DNA of 64,000 nt from Haematobia irritans (Eukaryota; Arthropoda; Insecta; Diptera; Muscidae). Shown piece after piece: positions 1 through 12,597 of this stretch. Each line of letters starts with the position of its first letter. The stretch's first letter is position 1. The notes under the pieces are model-generated. The model did not search any database and was not told the origin of the DNA. It saw only the letters and a program-made list of their open reading frames with translations. The stretch spans positions 22,172,622 through 22,236,621 of the forward strand of contig NC_134398.1 of the NCBI RefSeq assembly GCF_050003625.1. Reading direction: 5' to 3'. The translations under genes and the position numbers were made by a program.

Positions 1-234
1 CCAAACAAGCTTGAGAAATATTCATTCTTATGCGTTTTTGATCGACTGTTAACAAATGCGTCACCCATCTTGCAGAAAGCTTTTTCATCTGTAGTTCTTC
101 ATGCAAAATTAAATGGACTCGATCATTTGAAATGCCCATGATATTAGCAATTTCACGCATTATGAATTTCTTGTCTCGATAAACCTTTTTTATGGAAAAA
201 ATTTAATGACAGCACGCATTTTTAATTTTTCCAT
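1..234 (-). pseudogene. mariner transposase, N-terminal relic, cut by window edge
   Basis: Read on the minus strand, an ATG at 234 opens a short mariner-like N-terminus (MEKLKMRAVIKFF) that stops at once. From about 178 a second stretch in another frame reads REIANIMGISNDRV, then LHEELQMKKLSARWV and LLTVDQKR. This is the helix-turn-helix and linker region of mariner transposases. The first DNA-binding helices appear deleted between the two stretches. The catalytic domain would lie beyond position 1, so its state cannot be judged. Seen: the motifs and the break. Known: the family match. A functional gene is unlikely. Confidence 0.75.
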
Positions 235-431
235 TGTAAACAAAAAATACGGATACGTCTTTTTTGAACACCTGTTTCTATATGAAGGAGTTGCCAGATC
301 GAAACAAAATTTAACAAGTGTTCATAACAGAGATGGAAGTTTTTAAAACACTTAACTTTTTTCTGTTTATACCGCGCTTTTTGTGCTAGGCTAAGTAGTT
401 TCCGAACTGCCCTCGTAAGAAGAAAATTTAA
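235..431. other. flank of mariner relic, no gene seen
   Basis: Probably includes the untranslated 5' part of the mariner element. No convincing coding signal is seen. The short minus-strand reading frame here overlaps the mariner start and runs on into the 29-bp array, so it is not taken as a gene. Confidence 0.4.
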
Positions 432-1135
432 AACATTTCTATAGAAGTGCAATTTTGAGAAAATCTTCTATAGAAATAAAATGAAATATTTTGACAAAAT
501 ATCCTAAAGAAATAAAATTTTTACAATTTCTTTCTATAGAAATAAAATTTTGACAACATTTTCCACAGAAAGAAAATTTAGACAAAATTTTTTTATAGAA
601 ATAAAAGGTGGACAAAACTTTCTATAAAAATAAAATTTTGACAAAAGTTTTTATGACATAAACTTGTGACAAAATTTTCTATGGAAAAAAGAATTATGAC
701 AAAATTTTCTATAGAAATAAAACTTTGCTGAAATTTTCTGTAGAAATAAATTTTTGACAAAATTTTTTAATAACTAAAATTTTGATAAAATTTTGATAAA
801 ATTTTCTTCAGAATATAAAACGTTTTATGACATTTTTTAAAGAAATAAAATGTTGACAAAATTTTCTATAGAAATACATTTTTTAGAAAATTTTCTATTG
901 AAATGAAATTTTGAGAAAATTTTCTATTGAAATGAAATTTTGAGAAAATTTTCTAGGGAAATAAAATTTTGACAAAATTTTTATAGAAATTAAATTTTGA
1001 CAAAATTTTCTATAAAAATAAAATTTTTAGAAAAATTTCTATAAAAATAAAATTTTAAAAAAATTTTCTTTAGAAAAAAAATTTTGACAAAATTTTTGAT
1101 AAAAATTTTACAAAATTGTCTATAGTAACGAAATT
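432..1135 (+). repeat. 29-bp tandem array 1
   Basis: Diverged head-to-tail copies of a 29-bp monomer with core CTATAGAAATAAAATTTT followed by GACAAAATTTT. The monomer is itself nearly palindromic around CTATAG. About 24 units, many with point changes and small indels. The strand given is the one on which CTATAGAAATAAAA reads. Confidence 0.9.
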
Positions 1136-1146
1136 AAAAAAAAAAA

Positions 1147-3104
1147 ACAAGTATATATGGCCGTAAGTTCGGCCAGGCCGAATCTTATGTAACCTCCACC
1201 ATGGATAGCGTAAAAACTTCTACGAAAGACTGCCATCCAGAATCGAATTACTTGGGTTGTGGTATCTTAAAACTTCTTAACATCGTTTTCTAAATTGTGA
1301 GTTAGTCCATACGTGGTATATAGTAGAAAAAAAAGGTAAGTGTAGGTAAGTCTACGAATCGATATGGACTTTTGCACGGTACCTAGAGAGCCAGAATTGA
1401 AATGTGGGGGTCGCATATATGGGGGCTATATACAATTATGAACTTGATATGGACCAATTTTTGTACGATTGGGGATCGATTTATCTGAGGGCTATATATA
1501 ACTATAGACCGATATGGACCTAGTTAGGCATGGTTGTTAACGGCCATATACTAGCACAATGTACCAAGAGGCTTCAAAACCAAATCTCTGTATTGGTTTA
1601 TATGGGGGCTATATATAATTGCAGACTGACCACCACGTACCAAATTTCAACCAGATCGGATGAATTTTGCTTCTCCAAAAGGGAACGGAGGTCAAATCAG
1701 AGGATCGGTTTATATGGGGGTTATATATAATTATGGACTGATATGAACCAATTCCTGCATGGTTGTTGGATACCATATACTAACATCATGTACCAAATTT
1801 CAACCGAATCGGATGAATTTTGCTCTTCCAAGGGGCTCCGGAGGTCAAATCTGGGGATCGGTTTATATGGGGGCTATATATAATTATGGACCGATGTGGA
1901 CCAATTTTTGCACGGTTGTTAGAGACCATATACCAACACTATGTACCAATTTTCAGCCGGATCGGATGAAATTTGCTTCTCTTAGAGGCTCCGTAAGCCA
2001 AATCGGGGGATCGGTTTATATGGGGGCTATATATAATTATGGACCGATGTGGACCAATTTTTGCATGGTTGTTGAAGACCATATACCAACACTATGTACC
2101 AAATTTCAGCCGGATCGGATGAGCTATATATAATTATTGACCGATGTGGACCAATTTTTGCATGGTTGTTAGAGAACATATACTTACACCATGTACCAAA
2201 TTTCAGCTGGATCGGATGAAATTTGCTTCTCTTAGAGGCGTCGAAAGCCAAATCGGGGGATCGGTTTATATGGGGGCTATATATAATTATAGACCGATGT
2301 GGACCAATTTTTGCTCGGTTGTTAGAGACCATATACCAACACTATGTACCAATTTTCAGCCGGATCGGATGAAATTTGCTTCTCTTAGAGGCTCCGTAAG
2401 CCAAATCGGGGGATCGGTTTATATGGGGGCTATATATAATTATGGACCGATGTGGACCAATTTTTGCATGGTTGTTGAAGACCATATACCAACACTATGT
2501 ACCAAATTTCAGCCGGATCGGATGAGCTATATATAATTATTGACCGATGTGGACCAATTTTTGCATGGTTGTTAGAGAACATATACTTACACCATGTACC
2601 AAATTTCAGCTGGATCGGATGAAATTTGCTTCTCTTAGAGGCTCCGCAAGCCAAATCGGGGGATCGGTTTATATGGGGGCTATATATAATTATGGACCGA
2701 TGTGGACCAATTTTTGCACGGTTGTTAGAGACCATATACTAACACAATGTACCAAATTTCTGCCGGATCGGATGAAATTTGCTTCTCTTGGAGGGTCTGC
2801 AAGCCAAATATGGGGGTCCGTTTATATGGGGGCTATACGTAAAAGTGGACCGATATGGCCCATTTGCAATACCATCCGACCTACATCAATAACAACTTCT
2901 TGTGCCATGTTTCAAGTCGATAGCTTGTTTCGTTCGGAAGTTAGCGTGATTTCAACAGACGGACATGCTCAGATCGACTCAGAATTTCACCACGACCCAG
3001 AATATATATACTTTATGGGCTGTTAGAGCAATATTTCGATGTGATACAAACGGAATGACAAAGGTAATATACCCCCATCCTATGGTGGAGGGTATAAAAA
3101 TTTC
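1147..3104 (+). mobile_element. mini-me-like element, type A copy 1
   Basis: Begins ACAAGTATATATGGCCG, then a GC-rich inverted repeat (TTCGGCCAGGCCGAA), then CCTCCACCATGGA. The middle is a tandem of a roughly 153-bp unit containing TATGGGGGCTATATATAATT. The right end carries GGACCGATATGGCCC, a short GTCC/GGAC tract, a TATATATAC stretch and CCATCCTATGGTGGAGGG. A (TA)n block and a (GTCY)n block separated by a short core containing GAGTCGATCT is the known layout of dipteran mini-me elements, which have been linked to Helitron-like non-autonomous elements. No transposition protein is encoded. Reading frames of 100-159 codons inside are by-products of the tandem. Confidence 0.75.
1930..2735 (+). 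repeat. 403-bp direct duplication inside mini-me copy 1
   Basis: Two adjacent segments offset by 403 bp are almost identical. They share the same aberrant shortened monomer, in which GGATCGGATGA runs straight into GCTATATATAATTATTG. The shared deletion shows that a multi-monomer block was duplicated recently. Confidence 0.85.
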
Positions 3105-3520
3105 TATAGAATTAAAATTTTGAAAAAAAATTTCTTTAGAAATAAATTTTTGACAAAATTTTCTATAGAAATAAATTTTTGACAAATGAAATATATGGAA
3201 ATGAAATTTTGACAAATTTTTTATAGAAATAAAATTTTACAAAATTTGCTATAGAAATAAAATTTTTAGAAAATTTTCTATTGAAATAAAATTTTGACAA
3301 AATTTTCCAGAGAAATAAAATTTTGACAAAAGTTTCTAGAGATATAAAATTTGGACAAAATTTTCCAGAGAAGTAAAATTTTTACAAAAATTTCTAATGA
3401 AACAAAATTTTGATAAATTTTTAGAAAATCTTCTAGAGAAATAAAATTTTAAGAAAATCTTCTAGAGAAATAAAATTTTGAAAAAATTTTCTATAGAAAT
3501 AAAATATTTCAAAATATGAT
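3098..3520 (+). repeat. 29-bp tandem array 2
   Basis: Continuation of the 29-bp family directly after the right end of mini-me copy 1, with more diverged units. Mini-me copy 1 therefore sits between two arrays of the same orientation and probably inserted into one array. Confidence 0.85.
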
Positions 3521-4011
3521 TTTTGGTTTGGTAAAATTTTCTCCAAATGTTAGTAGTTTCTTATTGGCTAGTGGGGAAACTGTGTCTGTGATGGAAGATC
3601 AATACTCAAAGCGTGTGAAGATAAGTAAAATTGTATACTAAATCAATCAAAATGCTATAGATATTCATAAGTTTTTAGTTTAAAATAAAATAAAACTTGG
3701 ATGTTATAAAATATATTTTAATTAATATCGTCTTCAAAAATAAATTATTGATATCGAAATTAGTGCCCTTTAGTTAAAAAAAATCTTTCCCAGTTTCAAA
3801 CAGTTTTCTATTATTAAATTAGACAAAATTAGCTTAGTTTTTAGGCGGTGCACTTTTCCACTGAAAGCATTATGATATAAAAGAGAAAATGGTTCGCAAA
3901 TGCAATATGGGCCAGAGTATGACAAAAAGGTGGCATAAAAATTTAGTGACAGAAAATATCGCTGCTTGAAAATACTCGTAGTGCCAAAGTTGCCACGAAA
4001 GTAACACTGAT
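3521..4011. other. AT-rich spacer, no gene seen
   Basis: No array monomers, no mini-me termini and no supported coding signal. Part of the right half may be decayed mariner sequence, because the transposase relic begins at 4012. Confidence 0.4.
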
Positions 4012-4189
4012 TATGAAGAATTAGTTGGCCGATTCGACAACGAATGGAAAGCAAAATGACCGCAATTGGCCAAGAATAATATGTTTTTCTAGAATGATAA
4101 AGCTCCGGCTCATACCATCATATTCGCCATACTCAAATTTGTAGAATTGAGCTAGGAACTGCTGTACCATCCATCGTATTCTACTACTG
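4012..4189 (+). pseudogene. mariner transposase relic, catalytic-domain fragment
   Basis: One continuous plus-strand frame reads YEELVGRFDNEWKAK, stop, PQLAKNNMFF, stop, NDKAPAHTIIFAILKFVELS, stop, ELLYHPSYSTT. This follows the mariner catalytic-core order: LDRL...KRPxLAxxxxxxFxxDNAxxH, then ELLxHPPYSPDL. The second catalytic aspartate region (DNAxxH) is recognisable as NDKAPAH. Three in-frame stops and loss of sequence after HPSYS show it is dead. It differs clearly from the relic at 1-234 and is not obviously part of the same copy. Confidence 0.7.
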
Positions 4190-4239
4190 TAAAAAATAAG
4201 TTTGGTTTGAGACTTATTTGAACGGGGGCAGAAACCCTA

Positions 4240-5770
4240 TTTATACCCTGCGCCACACTGTGGAACAGGGTATTATAAGTTAGTGCATATGTTTGTAACA
4301 CCCAGAAGGAGACGAGATAGACACATGGTGTCTTTGGCAATAATGCTCAGGGTGGGTCCCTGAGTCGATATAACCATGTCCGTCTGTCCGTCTGTCCGTC
4401 CGTCCGTCTGTCTGTGAACACATTTTTGTGATCAAAGTCTAGGTCGCAATTTAAGTCCAATCGCCTTCAAATTTGGCACATGTTCCTAATTTGGGTCAGA
4501 ATAGAACCCTATTGATTTTGGAAGAAATCGGTTCAGATTTAGATATAGCTCCCATATATATCTTTCGCCCGATATGCACTATTATGGACCCAGCAGCCAG
4601 AGTTTTATACCGATCTGCTTGAAATTTTGTACAAACATAACACTTAGTCGTATAGTCAAGTGTGCAAAATTTGATTGAAATCGGTTCAGATTTAGATATA
4701 GCTCCCATATATATCTTTCGTCCGCTATGGACTTAATGGACCCAGAAGCCAGATTTTTGGCCGAATTTGATTGAAATTTTGCACTAGGAGAACAATTTGT
4801 AGTATAGTCAAGTGTGCAAAATTTGATTGAAATCGGTTAAGATTTACATATAGCTCCCATATATATCTTTCGCCCGATATGGACTAATATGGTCCTAAAA
4901 GCCAGAGTTTTGGCCCAATTTGGTTGAAATTTTGCACAAGGAGTAGATTTAGCATTGTAGCTATTCGTGCCAAATTTGGTTGAAATCGATTCAGATTTAG
5001 ATATAGCTCCCATATATATCTTTCGCCCGATATGCACTTATATGGACCCAGAAGCCAGAGTTTTATCCCGATTAGCTTGAAATTTTGCACAAGTAGTACA
5101 ATTGGTAGTATAGTCATGTTTGCCAAATTTAATTGAAATCGATGCAGATTTAGATATAGCTTCCATATATATTTTTCGCCCGATATGGACTTATATGGCC
5201 CCAGAAGCCAGAGTTTTATCCCGATTAACTTGAAATTTTGCACAAGGAGTACAATTAGTAGTATAGTCATGTGTGCCAAATTTAATTGAAATCGATTCAG
5301 ATTTAGATATAGCTTCCATATATATGATTTTCTCATTTCGACAAAAATGGTCAAAATACCAACATTTTCCTTATTAAATAGCCACTGCTTAGTCGAAAAG
5401 TTGTAAAAATGACTCTAATTTTCCTAATTTTCCTAAATACATATATATCGAGCGATAAATCATAAATAAACTTTTGCGAAGTTTCCTTAAAATTGCTTCA
5501 GATTTAAATGTTTCCCATATTTTTTTACTAAAATTGTGTTCCCTAGTGCATTAGCCAACTTAAATTTTGAGTCTATAGATTTTGGAAAAGTCTATCAAAT
5601 TCTGTCCAAATCGAGTGATATTTAAATGTATGTATTTGGGACAAACCTTTATATATAGCATCTAACACATTTGACGGATGTGATATGGTATCGAAAATTT
5701 AGATCTACAAAGTGGTGCAGGGTATAATATAGTCGGCCCCGCCCGACTTTAGACTTTTCTTACTTGTTTT
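4240..5770 (-). mobile_element. mini-me-like element, type B copy 1
   Basis: Left end TATACCCTGCGCCACACTG with the inverted partner AGGGTATTATAAG. A core with CCTGAGTCGATATAACCATG precedes a (GTCC/GTCT)n tract at 4378-4413. Several roughly 150-bp units follow, each with GATTTAGATATAGCTCCCAT and CGCCCGATATG. The right end reads GGTGCAGGGTATAATATAG, a hairpin (AGTCGGCCCCGCCCGACT) and TTACTTGTTTT. Both ends are present, so the copy looks complete. Non-coding. Confidence 0.75.
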
Positions 5771-6155
5771 CATATGGATTACTGGGGAAATGATATCGAA
5801 TTTAATTGGAGACTATGTCCAAAATAAATTACTAATTTGATGATCTGTTTTGTAGACTTCGTACTTATCGCAATAGCCTATTTACACTTAAAAGTAGAGA
5901 AAACAATATTCATTGTAAAATGCACAATTGCTCTAAAAAATGTGTTTTTTCTTATGCAAATTAAGCAATTGCCGGCAAAATACTTGACTCCTTGTGCCTG
6001 TTTGTCACAGCTCTTGATTTTTTTTTTTCAAGATAACAAAAAAATCTTATCTTGCAACAACAGAAAAACTTTATATTGGGGATGCCAGTTTAAATTCTTA
6101 ATATAACATAGGTCGGAGTCAACTTTGATTTTTGAGCTGAAAAACAAAGGTTTTT
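5771..6155. other. spacer, no gene supported
   Basis: AT-rich single-copy-looking DNA. An 89-codon frame at 5837-6106 has no recognisable motif and no supporting signals. Confidence 0.35.
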
Positions 6156-6640
6156 ATAACCGCCACCATAGGATGGGGGATGGGAGCCACCGTGGTGCAA
6201 TGGTTAGCATGCCCGCCTTGCATACACAAGGTCGTGGGTTCGATTCCTGCTTCGACCGAACACCAAAAAGTTTTTCAGCGGTGGATTATCCCACCTCAGT
6301 AATGCTGGTGACATTTCTGAGGGTTTCAAAGCTCTAAGTGGTTTCACTGCAATGTGGAACGCCGTTCGGACTCGGCTATAAAAATGAGGTCCCTTGTCAT
6401 TGAGCTTAACATGGAATCGGGCAGCACTCAGTGATAAGAGAGAAGTTCACCAATGAGGTATCACAATGGACTGAATAGTCTAAGTGAGACTGATACATCG
6501 GGCTGTCACCTAACCTAACCTAGGATGGTGGGTATACTAACCATGTCAATATTGGTCTCAGACCCAAAAAAGTATATACATTCTAGGGCATGAGGAAATT
6601 TAAAGTCGATTCAGTAATGTCCCTCCGTCAGGCCTTCCGT
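6156..6640 (-). mobile_element. diverged mini-me-like fragment hosting a SINE
   Basis: Begins CCGCCACCATAGGATGG and resumes after the SINE with TAGGATGGTGGGTATACTAA, CTCAGACCC, AGTATATACATTC and GTCCCTCCGTCAGGCC. These are decayed versions of the type A left end, (TA)n block and GTCC tract. The tandem part is missing. Confidence 0.6.
6181..6520 (+). mobile_element. tRNA-derived SINE, copy 1
   Basis: The head contains an RNA polymerase III A box (TGGTGCAATGG) and a B box (GGTTCGATTCC) at normal tRNA spacing. A tRNA-unrelated body of about 250 bp follows, ending in CCTAACCTAACC. TAGGATGG occurs at 6169-6176 and again at 6521-6528, a likely target-site duplication in the mini-me end. The head would fold only as a poor tRNA, so this is a SINE and not a tRNA gene. 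It would depend on LINE enzymes for movement. Confidence 0.85.
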
Positions 6641-7400
6641 TCGCCATAACGAATTTAGCCATACTTATTAGTCATAAAAATTGTATCCTTCTGTGAGTTT
6701 GTAAAAAAACAAAAATTCGAATTTCATGTTTTCGATTCAAAACTGACATCCCTATACCATCTACTCTATGTTCTCAGATCACTACTATAGCTGGGTATTG
6801 TAGGCTAAGCTCTTTGCGACATTTCGGAAAGTGTAAAAATGATCGGTAAACAAATGTGCGGTGATATATTTTGCGACAATGATTGCCACCGAAAAAGTCA
6901 ACAATGTCATGGCGAGAGCGCATCACAATGCCACTGAAACAACAACAACAAAATGCTATTACGTAGTATGAGCCTAAGTGGTGGTGTTTCACTGACCAAC
7001 CGACGAACTATAAATATAAGCTCATGATTTTTCTCAATGGCTCTTTACAAAGTTTCATTGGAGGCAATTGTTTTCGGGTCTTGGCCCTCTGGTATTCATT
7101 TGCATTGTGGAGATTTGTTTTCTTGCATAATTAAATTGAGGATTTTGACCCGTTCTTAGTAAACGAATATAAGTCATTTTTTTTTGCTGTTTGGTTTTCA
7201 AAAAAATAAAAAAGAGTAAAAAAAATATGACATCAAGGAGTATAAAAAAATATGATCTTGGGATCCAAGAGTCAAAAATCGATCAATCACTTATATCGAA
7301 AAAATGATATTATTTACTTTTCTGAAATGTAAAGCTTTCCGTATTTGAGCAGTTTGAGAACAAACAAAATGATGGGGTTTATGTGCGAAAGAGTTCGGAG
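6641..7400. other. mostly unique spacer, no gene supported
   Basis: Includes ACAACAACAACAAAATG near 6935 and a CTATAAATATAAG stretch near 7008 that could pass for a TATA box. No coding exon of useful length follows on either strand. Confidence 0.35.
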
Positions 7401-7405
7401 TTCCA

Positions 7406-9310
7406 CAAAATTTTTTGTAGAAATAAAATTTTGACAAAATTTTCTATAGAAATAAAATTTTGTGAAAAATTTTCTATACAAATAAAATTTTGACAAAATT
7501 TGTTATAGAAATAAAATTTTGACAAAATTTTCTACAGAAATAAAATTTTGTCAAAATTTTCTATAGAAATACAATTTTGTCAAAATTTTCTATAGAAATA
7601 AAATTTTGTTAAATCTTCCTATAGAAATAAACTTTTGACAAAATTTTCTATAGAAATAATATTTTGACAAAATTTTCTATAGAAATAAAATTTTGACAAA
7701 ATTTTCTATAGAAATAAAATTTTGACAAAATTTTCTATAGAAATAAAATTTTGACAAAATTTTCTATGGAAATAAAATTTTGACAAAATTTTCTATAGAA
7801 ATAAAATTTTGACAAAATTTTCTATAGAAATAAAATTTTCTATAGAAATAAATTTTTGACAAAATTTTCTATAGAAATAAAATTTTGTCAACATTTTTTA
7901 AAGAAATAAAATTTTGACAAATTTTTCTATAGAAATAAACTTTTGACAGCATTTTCTATAGAAATTAAATTTTGTCAAAATTTTCTAAAGAAATAAAATT
8001 CTGACAAAATTTTTTATAGAAATAAAATTTTGACAAAATTTTCTATAGAAATGAATTTTTGACAAAATTTTTATGGAAGTACAATTTTGATAAATTTTTT
8101 TGTGGAAGTATAATTTTGGAAAATTTTCTAGAGAAATAAAATTTTGACAAAATTTTCTATAAAAATAAAATTTTGACAAAATTTTCTATAGAAATAAAGT
8201 TTTGACAAAATTTTCTATAGAAATAAAACTTTGACAAAATTTTCTATAGAAATAAAATTTTGATAAGATTTAAAAAAAAAACTTTTGACAAAATTTTCTC
8301 TAGAAATATTATTTTAATACAATTTTCTATAGAAATAAAATTTTGACAACATTTTCTATAGAAATAAAATTTTGACAAAATTTTCTATAGAAATAAAATT
8401 TTGACAAAATTTTCTATAGAAATAAAATTTTTACATAATTTTCTATAGAAATAAAATTTTAACAAATTTTTCTATAGAAATAAAATTTTGACAAAATTTT
8501 GTATAGAAAAAAAAAATTGACAAAATATTCTATAGAAATAAAATTTTGACAAAATTTTTTATAGAAATAAAATTTTGTCAAAATTTTCTATAGAAATAAA
8601 CTTTTTTTTTTAAGAAATAAAATTTTGTCAAAATTTTCTACAGAAATAAAATTTTGTCAAAATCTTTTAAAGAAATAAAATTTTGTCAAAATTTTTTTAA
8701 GAAATAAACTTTTGACAGAAATAAACTTTTGAAAAAAAATTGACAAAATTTTCTATAGAAATAAATTTTTGACAAACATTTTTTAAAGAAATAAAATGTT
8801 GACAAATTTTTCTATAGAAATAAAATTTTGTCACCATTTTTAAAGAAATAAAATTTCGACAAAATTTTCTATAGAAATGAACTTTTGACAACATTTTCTA
8901 TAGAAATAAAATTTTGTCAAAATTTTCTAAAGAAATAAAATTCTGACAAAATTTTTTATAGAAATAAAATTTTGACAAAATTTTCTATAGAAATGAATTT
9001 TTGACAAAATTTTTTATGGAAGTACAATTTTGACAGAATTTTCTACAGAAATAAAGTTTTGACAAAACGTTCTATAGAAATAAAATTTTGACAAAATTTT
9101 CTATAGAAATAAAATTTTGACAAAATTTTTTATTAAAATAAAATGTTGATAATTTTTATTTGTAGAAATAAAATATTTTACAAAATTTTCTATAGAAATA
9201 AAATTTTGATAAGATTTTCTATAGAAATAGAATTTTGATAAGATTTTCTACAGAACTAAAATTTTCAAAAAATTTTCTACAGAAGTAAAATGTTGACAAC
9301 ATTTTCTATG
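7406..9310 (+). repeat. 29-bp tandem array 3, long
   Basis: About 65 units of the 29-bp monomer; the stretch 7640-7850 is the most homogeneous. Occasional partial units and inserted poly-A or poly-T interrupt it. Frames such as those encoding repeated FYFYRKFCQNFIS arise because 29 is not a multiple of three and every frame is stop-poor. Confidence 0.95.
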
Positions 9311-9419
9311 GAAACCAACATTTTTGATCATTTTTGTTCAAGTTGTTGCTTATTTTTTGCGAAATGTAATCCGGAATTCTGAAAAAGAATCACATCTGAA
9401 GAGCTAATGCGAAAGCAAT

Positions 9420-10995
9420 GCAGCTGACGTAAAATTGTTGGGAGCTATATAAAGGTTTAGAATCCAATATACAAATGTTTAAATCAGAACCGAGCATTTT
9501 TAAACTTCTACGAAATCTCTGGACGTTAAATGTAAATATGGGAAATATAAAGCTAAAGCCATTTTATTACACAAAAGTGCATTTATGATTTATCCGACGA
9601 TACACATGTATTAGAGGTATAGGACAATTTGAGGAATTTTTATTTTTGCTCCTTAGCAGTGGTGAGTTCACAAGGATATTGACTAAATTTCACCACAATT
9701 GTCGGGATTGTGACAATATTTGGCCACATAGAGCCACATTTACACAGCCGGGACCTTATGAAAATCTTCTGGGGAAAGTATGGGGACATTTTCGCTGACG
9801 TTGTACCATTTTTGCCTAAATCGGAGGAATATATGGCGCTTTATATAAATCCGATTTGGATAAAATTTTACACAGTTAGATATAATGTTCAATCTTTCTT
9901 CTGTGTAAAATAAAATCAATTGCAGTAAACTTCTGTATATATATATGTCCTTTATTTACATATCGTGTATACCTGTACTTCTGTTGAAATGGGTATAAAA
10001 TGTGAAATTTTCTCTCAGCGAAAAATTTCAAGTAAATCGAAATGAAAAAATTGGTCTTCGGTTGTTATATGAATCTAAATCGGGTGAAAGATATATATGA
10101 CAGCTATATCAAAATCTGAACCCATTTGAACCAAATTTGGCATGGATAGCTATAATATTAATTCTACACCCTGTGCATAGCTTCACATCAATCGGAGTAA
10201 AACTTTGGCCTCTATGGTCACATGAGTCTAAATGGGTCGAAAGATATATATGGGAGCTATATCTAAATCTGAACCGATTTCTACCAAATTTGGCAAGTAT
10301 TGGAAGAATGTCAATTCTATTCCTTGTTCAAAATTTCACGTAAATAGGTATAAAACTTTGGCCTCTATGGTCGACTCGTGTGAAATAGGGCGAAAGGTAT
10401 ATATGGGAGCTATATCTAAACCTGAACCGATTTCAACTAAATTTGTCACAATTGACGACAATGTTAATTGTAATCCTTGTACAAAATTGTGAGCAAATCA
10501 GGGTAAAACTCTGACTTCTGGGACCATATATGTACATATCGGGCGAAATTTATATATGGGAACTATATCTAAATCTGAACCGATTGGTTGATATTTTTCA
10601 AGTCACATAAAATATTCGGATGTACGGAATCTGAAGAAGATCGGTTGATAAACCCTCCAATTAAATATATATATGGCAGCTATATCTTAATCTGAACCGA
10701 TTTTTCAAAATTTCCAAAATCCAAAATTTTTCAAAATCCATAGCGATTGTCTTTGTCCGGAAAAAATGCCAAATTTGAAGACCATCGGACTTAAAATGCG
10801 ACCTGTAACATACTTTGCACACAAAAATACATGAACAGACAGACGGACGGACATAGCAAAATCGATTCAGAATTCAATTCTAAGACGATCGGTATACTAA
10901 ACGATGGGTCTCTGACTTTTCCTTCTTGACGTTACAAACAAATGCACAAACTTATTATACACTGTACAACAGTAGTGGTGAAGGGTATAAATATA
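9420..10995 (+). mobile_element. diverged mini-me-like element, type B copy 2
   Basis: Tandem units with GGGAGCTATATCTAAATCTG and CATCGGGCGAAA. Then GACAGACAGACGGACGGACAT at the microsatellite position and CAGTAGTGGTGAAGGGTATAAA at the right end. The left terminus with the GC-rich hairpin is not recognisable, so the left limit is approximate. More diverged than the copies at 4.2 and 45.6 kb. Confidence 0.6.
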
Positions 10996-12597
10996 TCAAA
11001 TTAAATTAAGCAGCATTGTATGGATAGATAAATTGTACCTGCCCTACTTTCTGACTCATAATTTTTGTTATATTTCAACGTGGCTCATTAACCCCTCCAG
11101 AGTTCGGGCTTTTATGGGTCAATGACTTTAACTTCCTTTGTATATGACTATATATCCATCACTAGGGTGTAGTAATAATATTCAATGACATTTTTTAATG
11201 TTGACAAAATATATATTATTAACGGTTTTGTTCCTTTTTTTGTATTTACTTTAAATAATAACATTTTAAAAACTCATACGGGAGTGGGGACCTATTAAAA
11301 TAAACATTGTTTTTAGTCTTAAAAATTTCGTTAAAATAAATAACACAATTTGGTCACAATTTGTCACATTTGCTTGACAAAAAAAATTGGGTAAATAAAA
11401 CCATTTTTAGGGTACTCTTAAATTATTAAAAAACCTAACTTTTTTGCGTTGACATTGCGTGAAAAATGTGTATTAGAAGATAACATCCAAAGACCCTCAT
11501 AGAAAGAAATCTCACAAATCTAATATAACGAAAGTAATAAAACTGATAATAACTGCTAATAGCATATCTTGTTTAATCTGTATTAAACGAGGTGACGTTC
11601 TAGAACGGAATTAGCAAATTTTTAATATCGTGAGTTAGTATACTGAAAACAAAAGAATACAGAGAAAAATATTACCGATTGAATTTTTGAAGTTAAATAA
11701 ATCGAAATTAAATTAATAAATCGTAATTAAATTATTGAATTAAATTAAATTAATATAATTGAATTTAATTAATAGAACAAATTAAATTAATCGAATAAAA
11801 TTTAATTAATAGAATTCAATTAAAATAATAAAATTACATTTAACTAATAGAATTCAATTTAGTTAAATTAAGTTAATAGTATTAAATTAAATTTATAGAT
11901 TTAAATTAATTGTGATAAATTTATTTCATAGAATTAAATTAATAGATATTTGAAAAACATTCAATTAACAATTTTATTGATATAAATAAGTTTTAATTAA
12001 AAGTTAGTGGTAATCAGATTTGTCTTACTATATGGTCGTCGTAAAGTAAACTTTTCTAATTTATATTAAGAAAAGAAATTTTCAATGATTTTTTTAACAA
12101 CATTTGATAGTAATAAAAAATAGTTCTCTTGACATTGGGATAGATGTGTGTGATGTATATATATTTTTTTTTAATATATTTCACAAATAAACATCTACTA
12201 TTCATATTCTAAATAACAATCGAGTATATTTGGACAAATAAAAGATTTGCAACAAAAAGTGCTAAATATTAAATAAAATATTTGTGCGGTAACGAATTGA
12301 AGCGGGAAGCTTCTAGCAAAAAAAAAAAAAGAAACATAAATATAGTATCTATGTAGACAAAAATTTAATATTGTGTGACTAAAGAGTTTATAAATTCGTG
12401 TTATAATATCCTATCATCCATTGAGTGAGGGAAATACATAGAGGCAAACACTTCAGTACATGTATCCTCCACATACATATGAATCACAAAGCTAATGATT
12501 TGATTTGGGTTGGAATTAAAACCTACTTGCCCAACAAGTTTAGAAGCATTTCTCATTTTTGACACAAACAAAAATATATTGGTTCACAAATTGCAAA
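10996..12597. other. AT-rich spacer, no gene seen
   Basis: No exon, transposase or mini-me signal is recognised. The part at 11690-11990 is low-complexity DNA, described separately. The rest looks single-copy. Confidence 0.4.
11690..11990. repeat. AATTAAATTAAT low-complexity block
   Basis: Irregular reiteration of AATTAAATTAAT and TAGAATTAAATT motifs with almost no G or C. It looks like cryptically simple DNA from slippage and not a strict tandem. Confidence 0.7.

Noticed and set aside
6190..6262. tRNA gene (also at 57226-57298 and on the minus strand at about 50395-50467)
   Set aside because: A and B boxes are present, but the acceptor and anticodon stems are poor and the same body and CCTAA tail follow each time, so these are SINE heads.
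6995..7070. Core promoter at CTATAAATATAAG
   Set aside because: No initiator or coding exon follows, and TATA-like strings are expected often in DNA this AT-rich.
7640..8520. Possible CRISPR-like array (regular 29-bp repeats)
   Set aside because: The repeats are directly adjacent with no spacers, in a eukaryotic genome.
7314..9310. Reading frames encoding repeated FYFYRKFCQNFIS-type peptides, here and in every other 29-bp array
   Set aside because: They are translations of the 29-bp monomer, which is open in several frames. No start context, domain or conservation beyond the DNA repeat.
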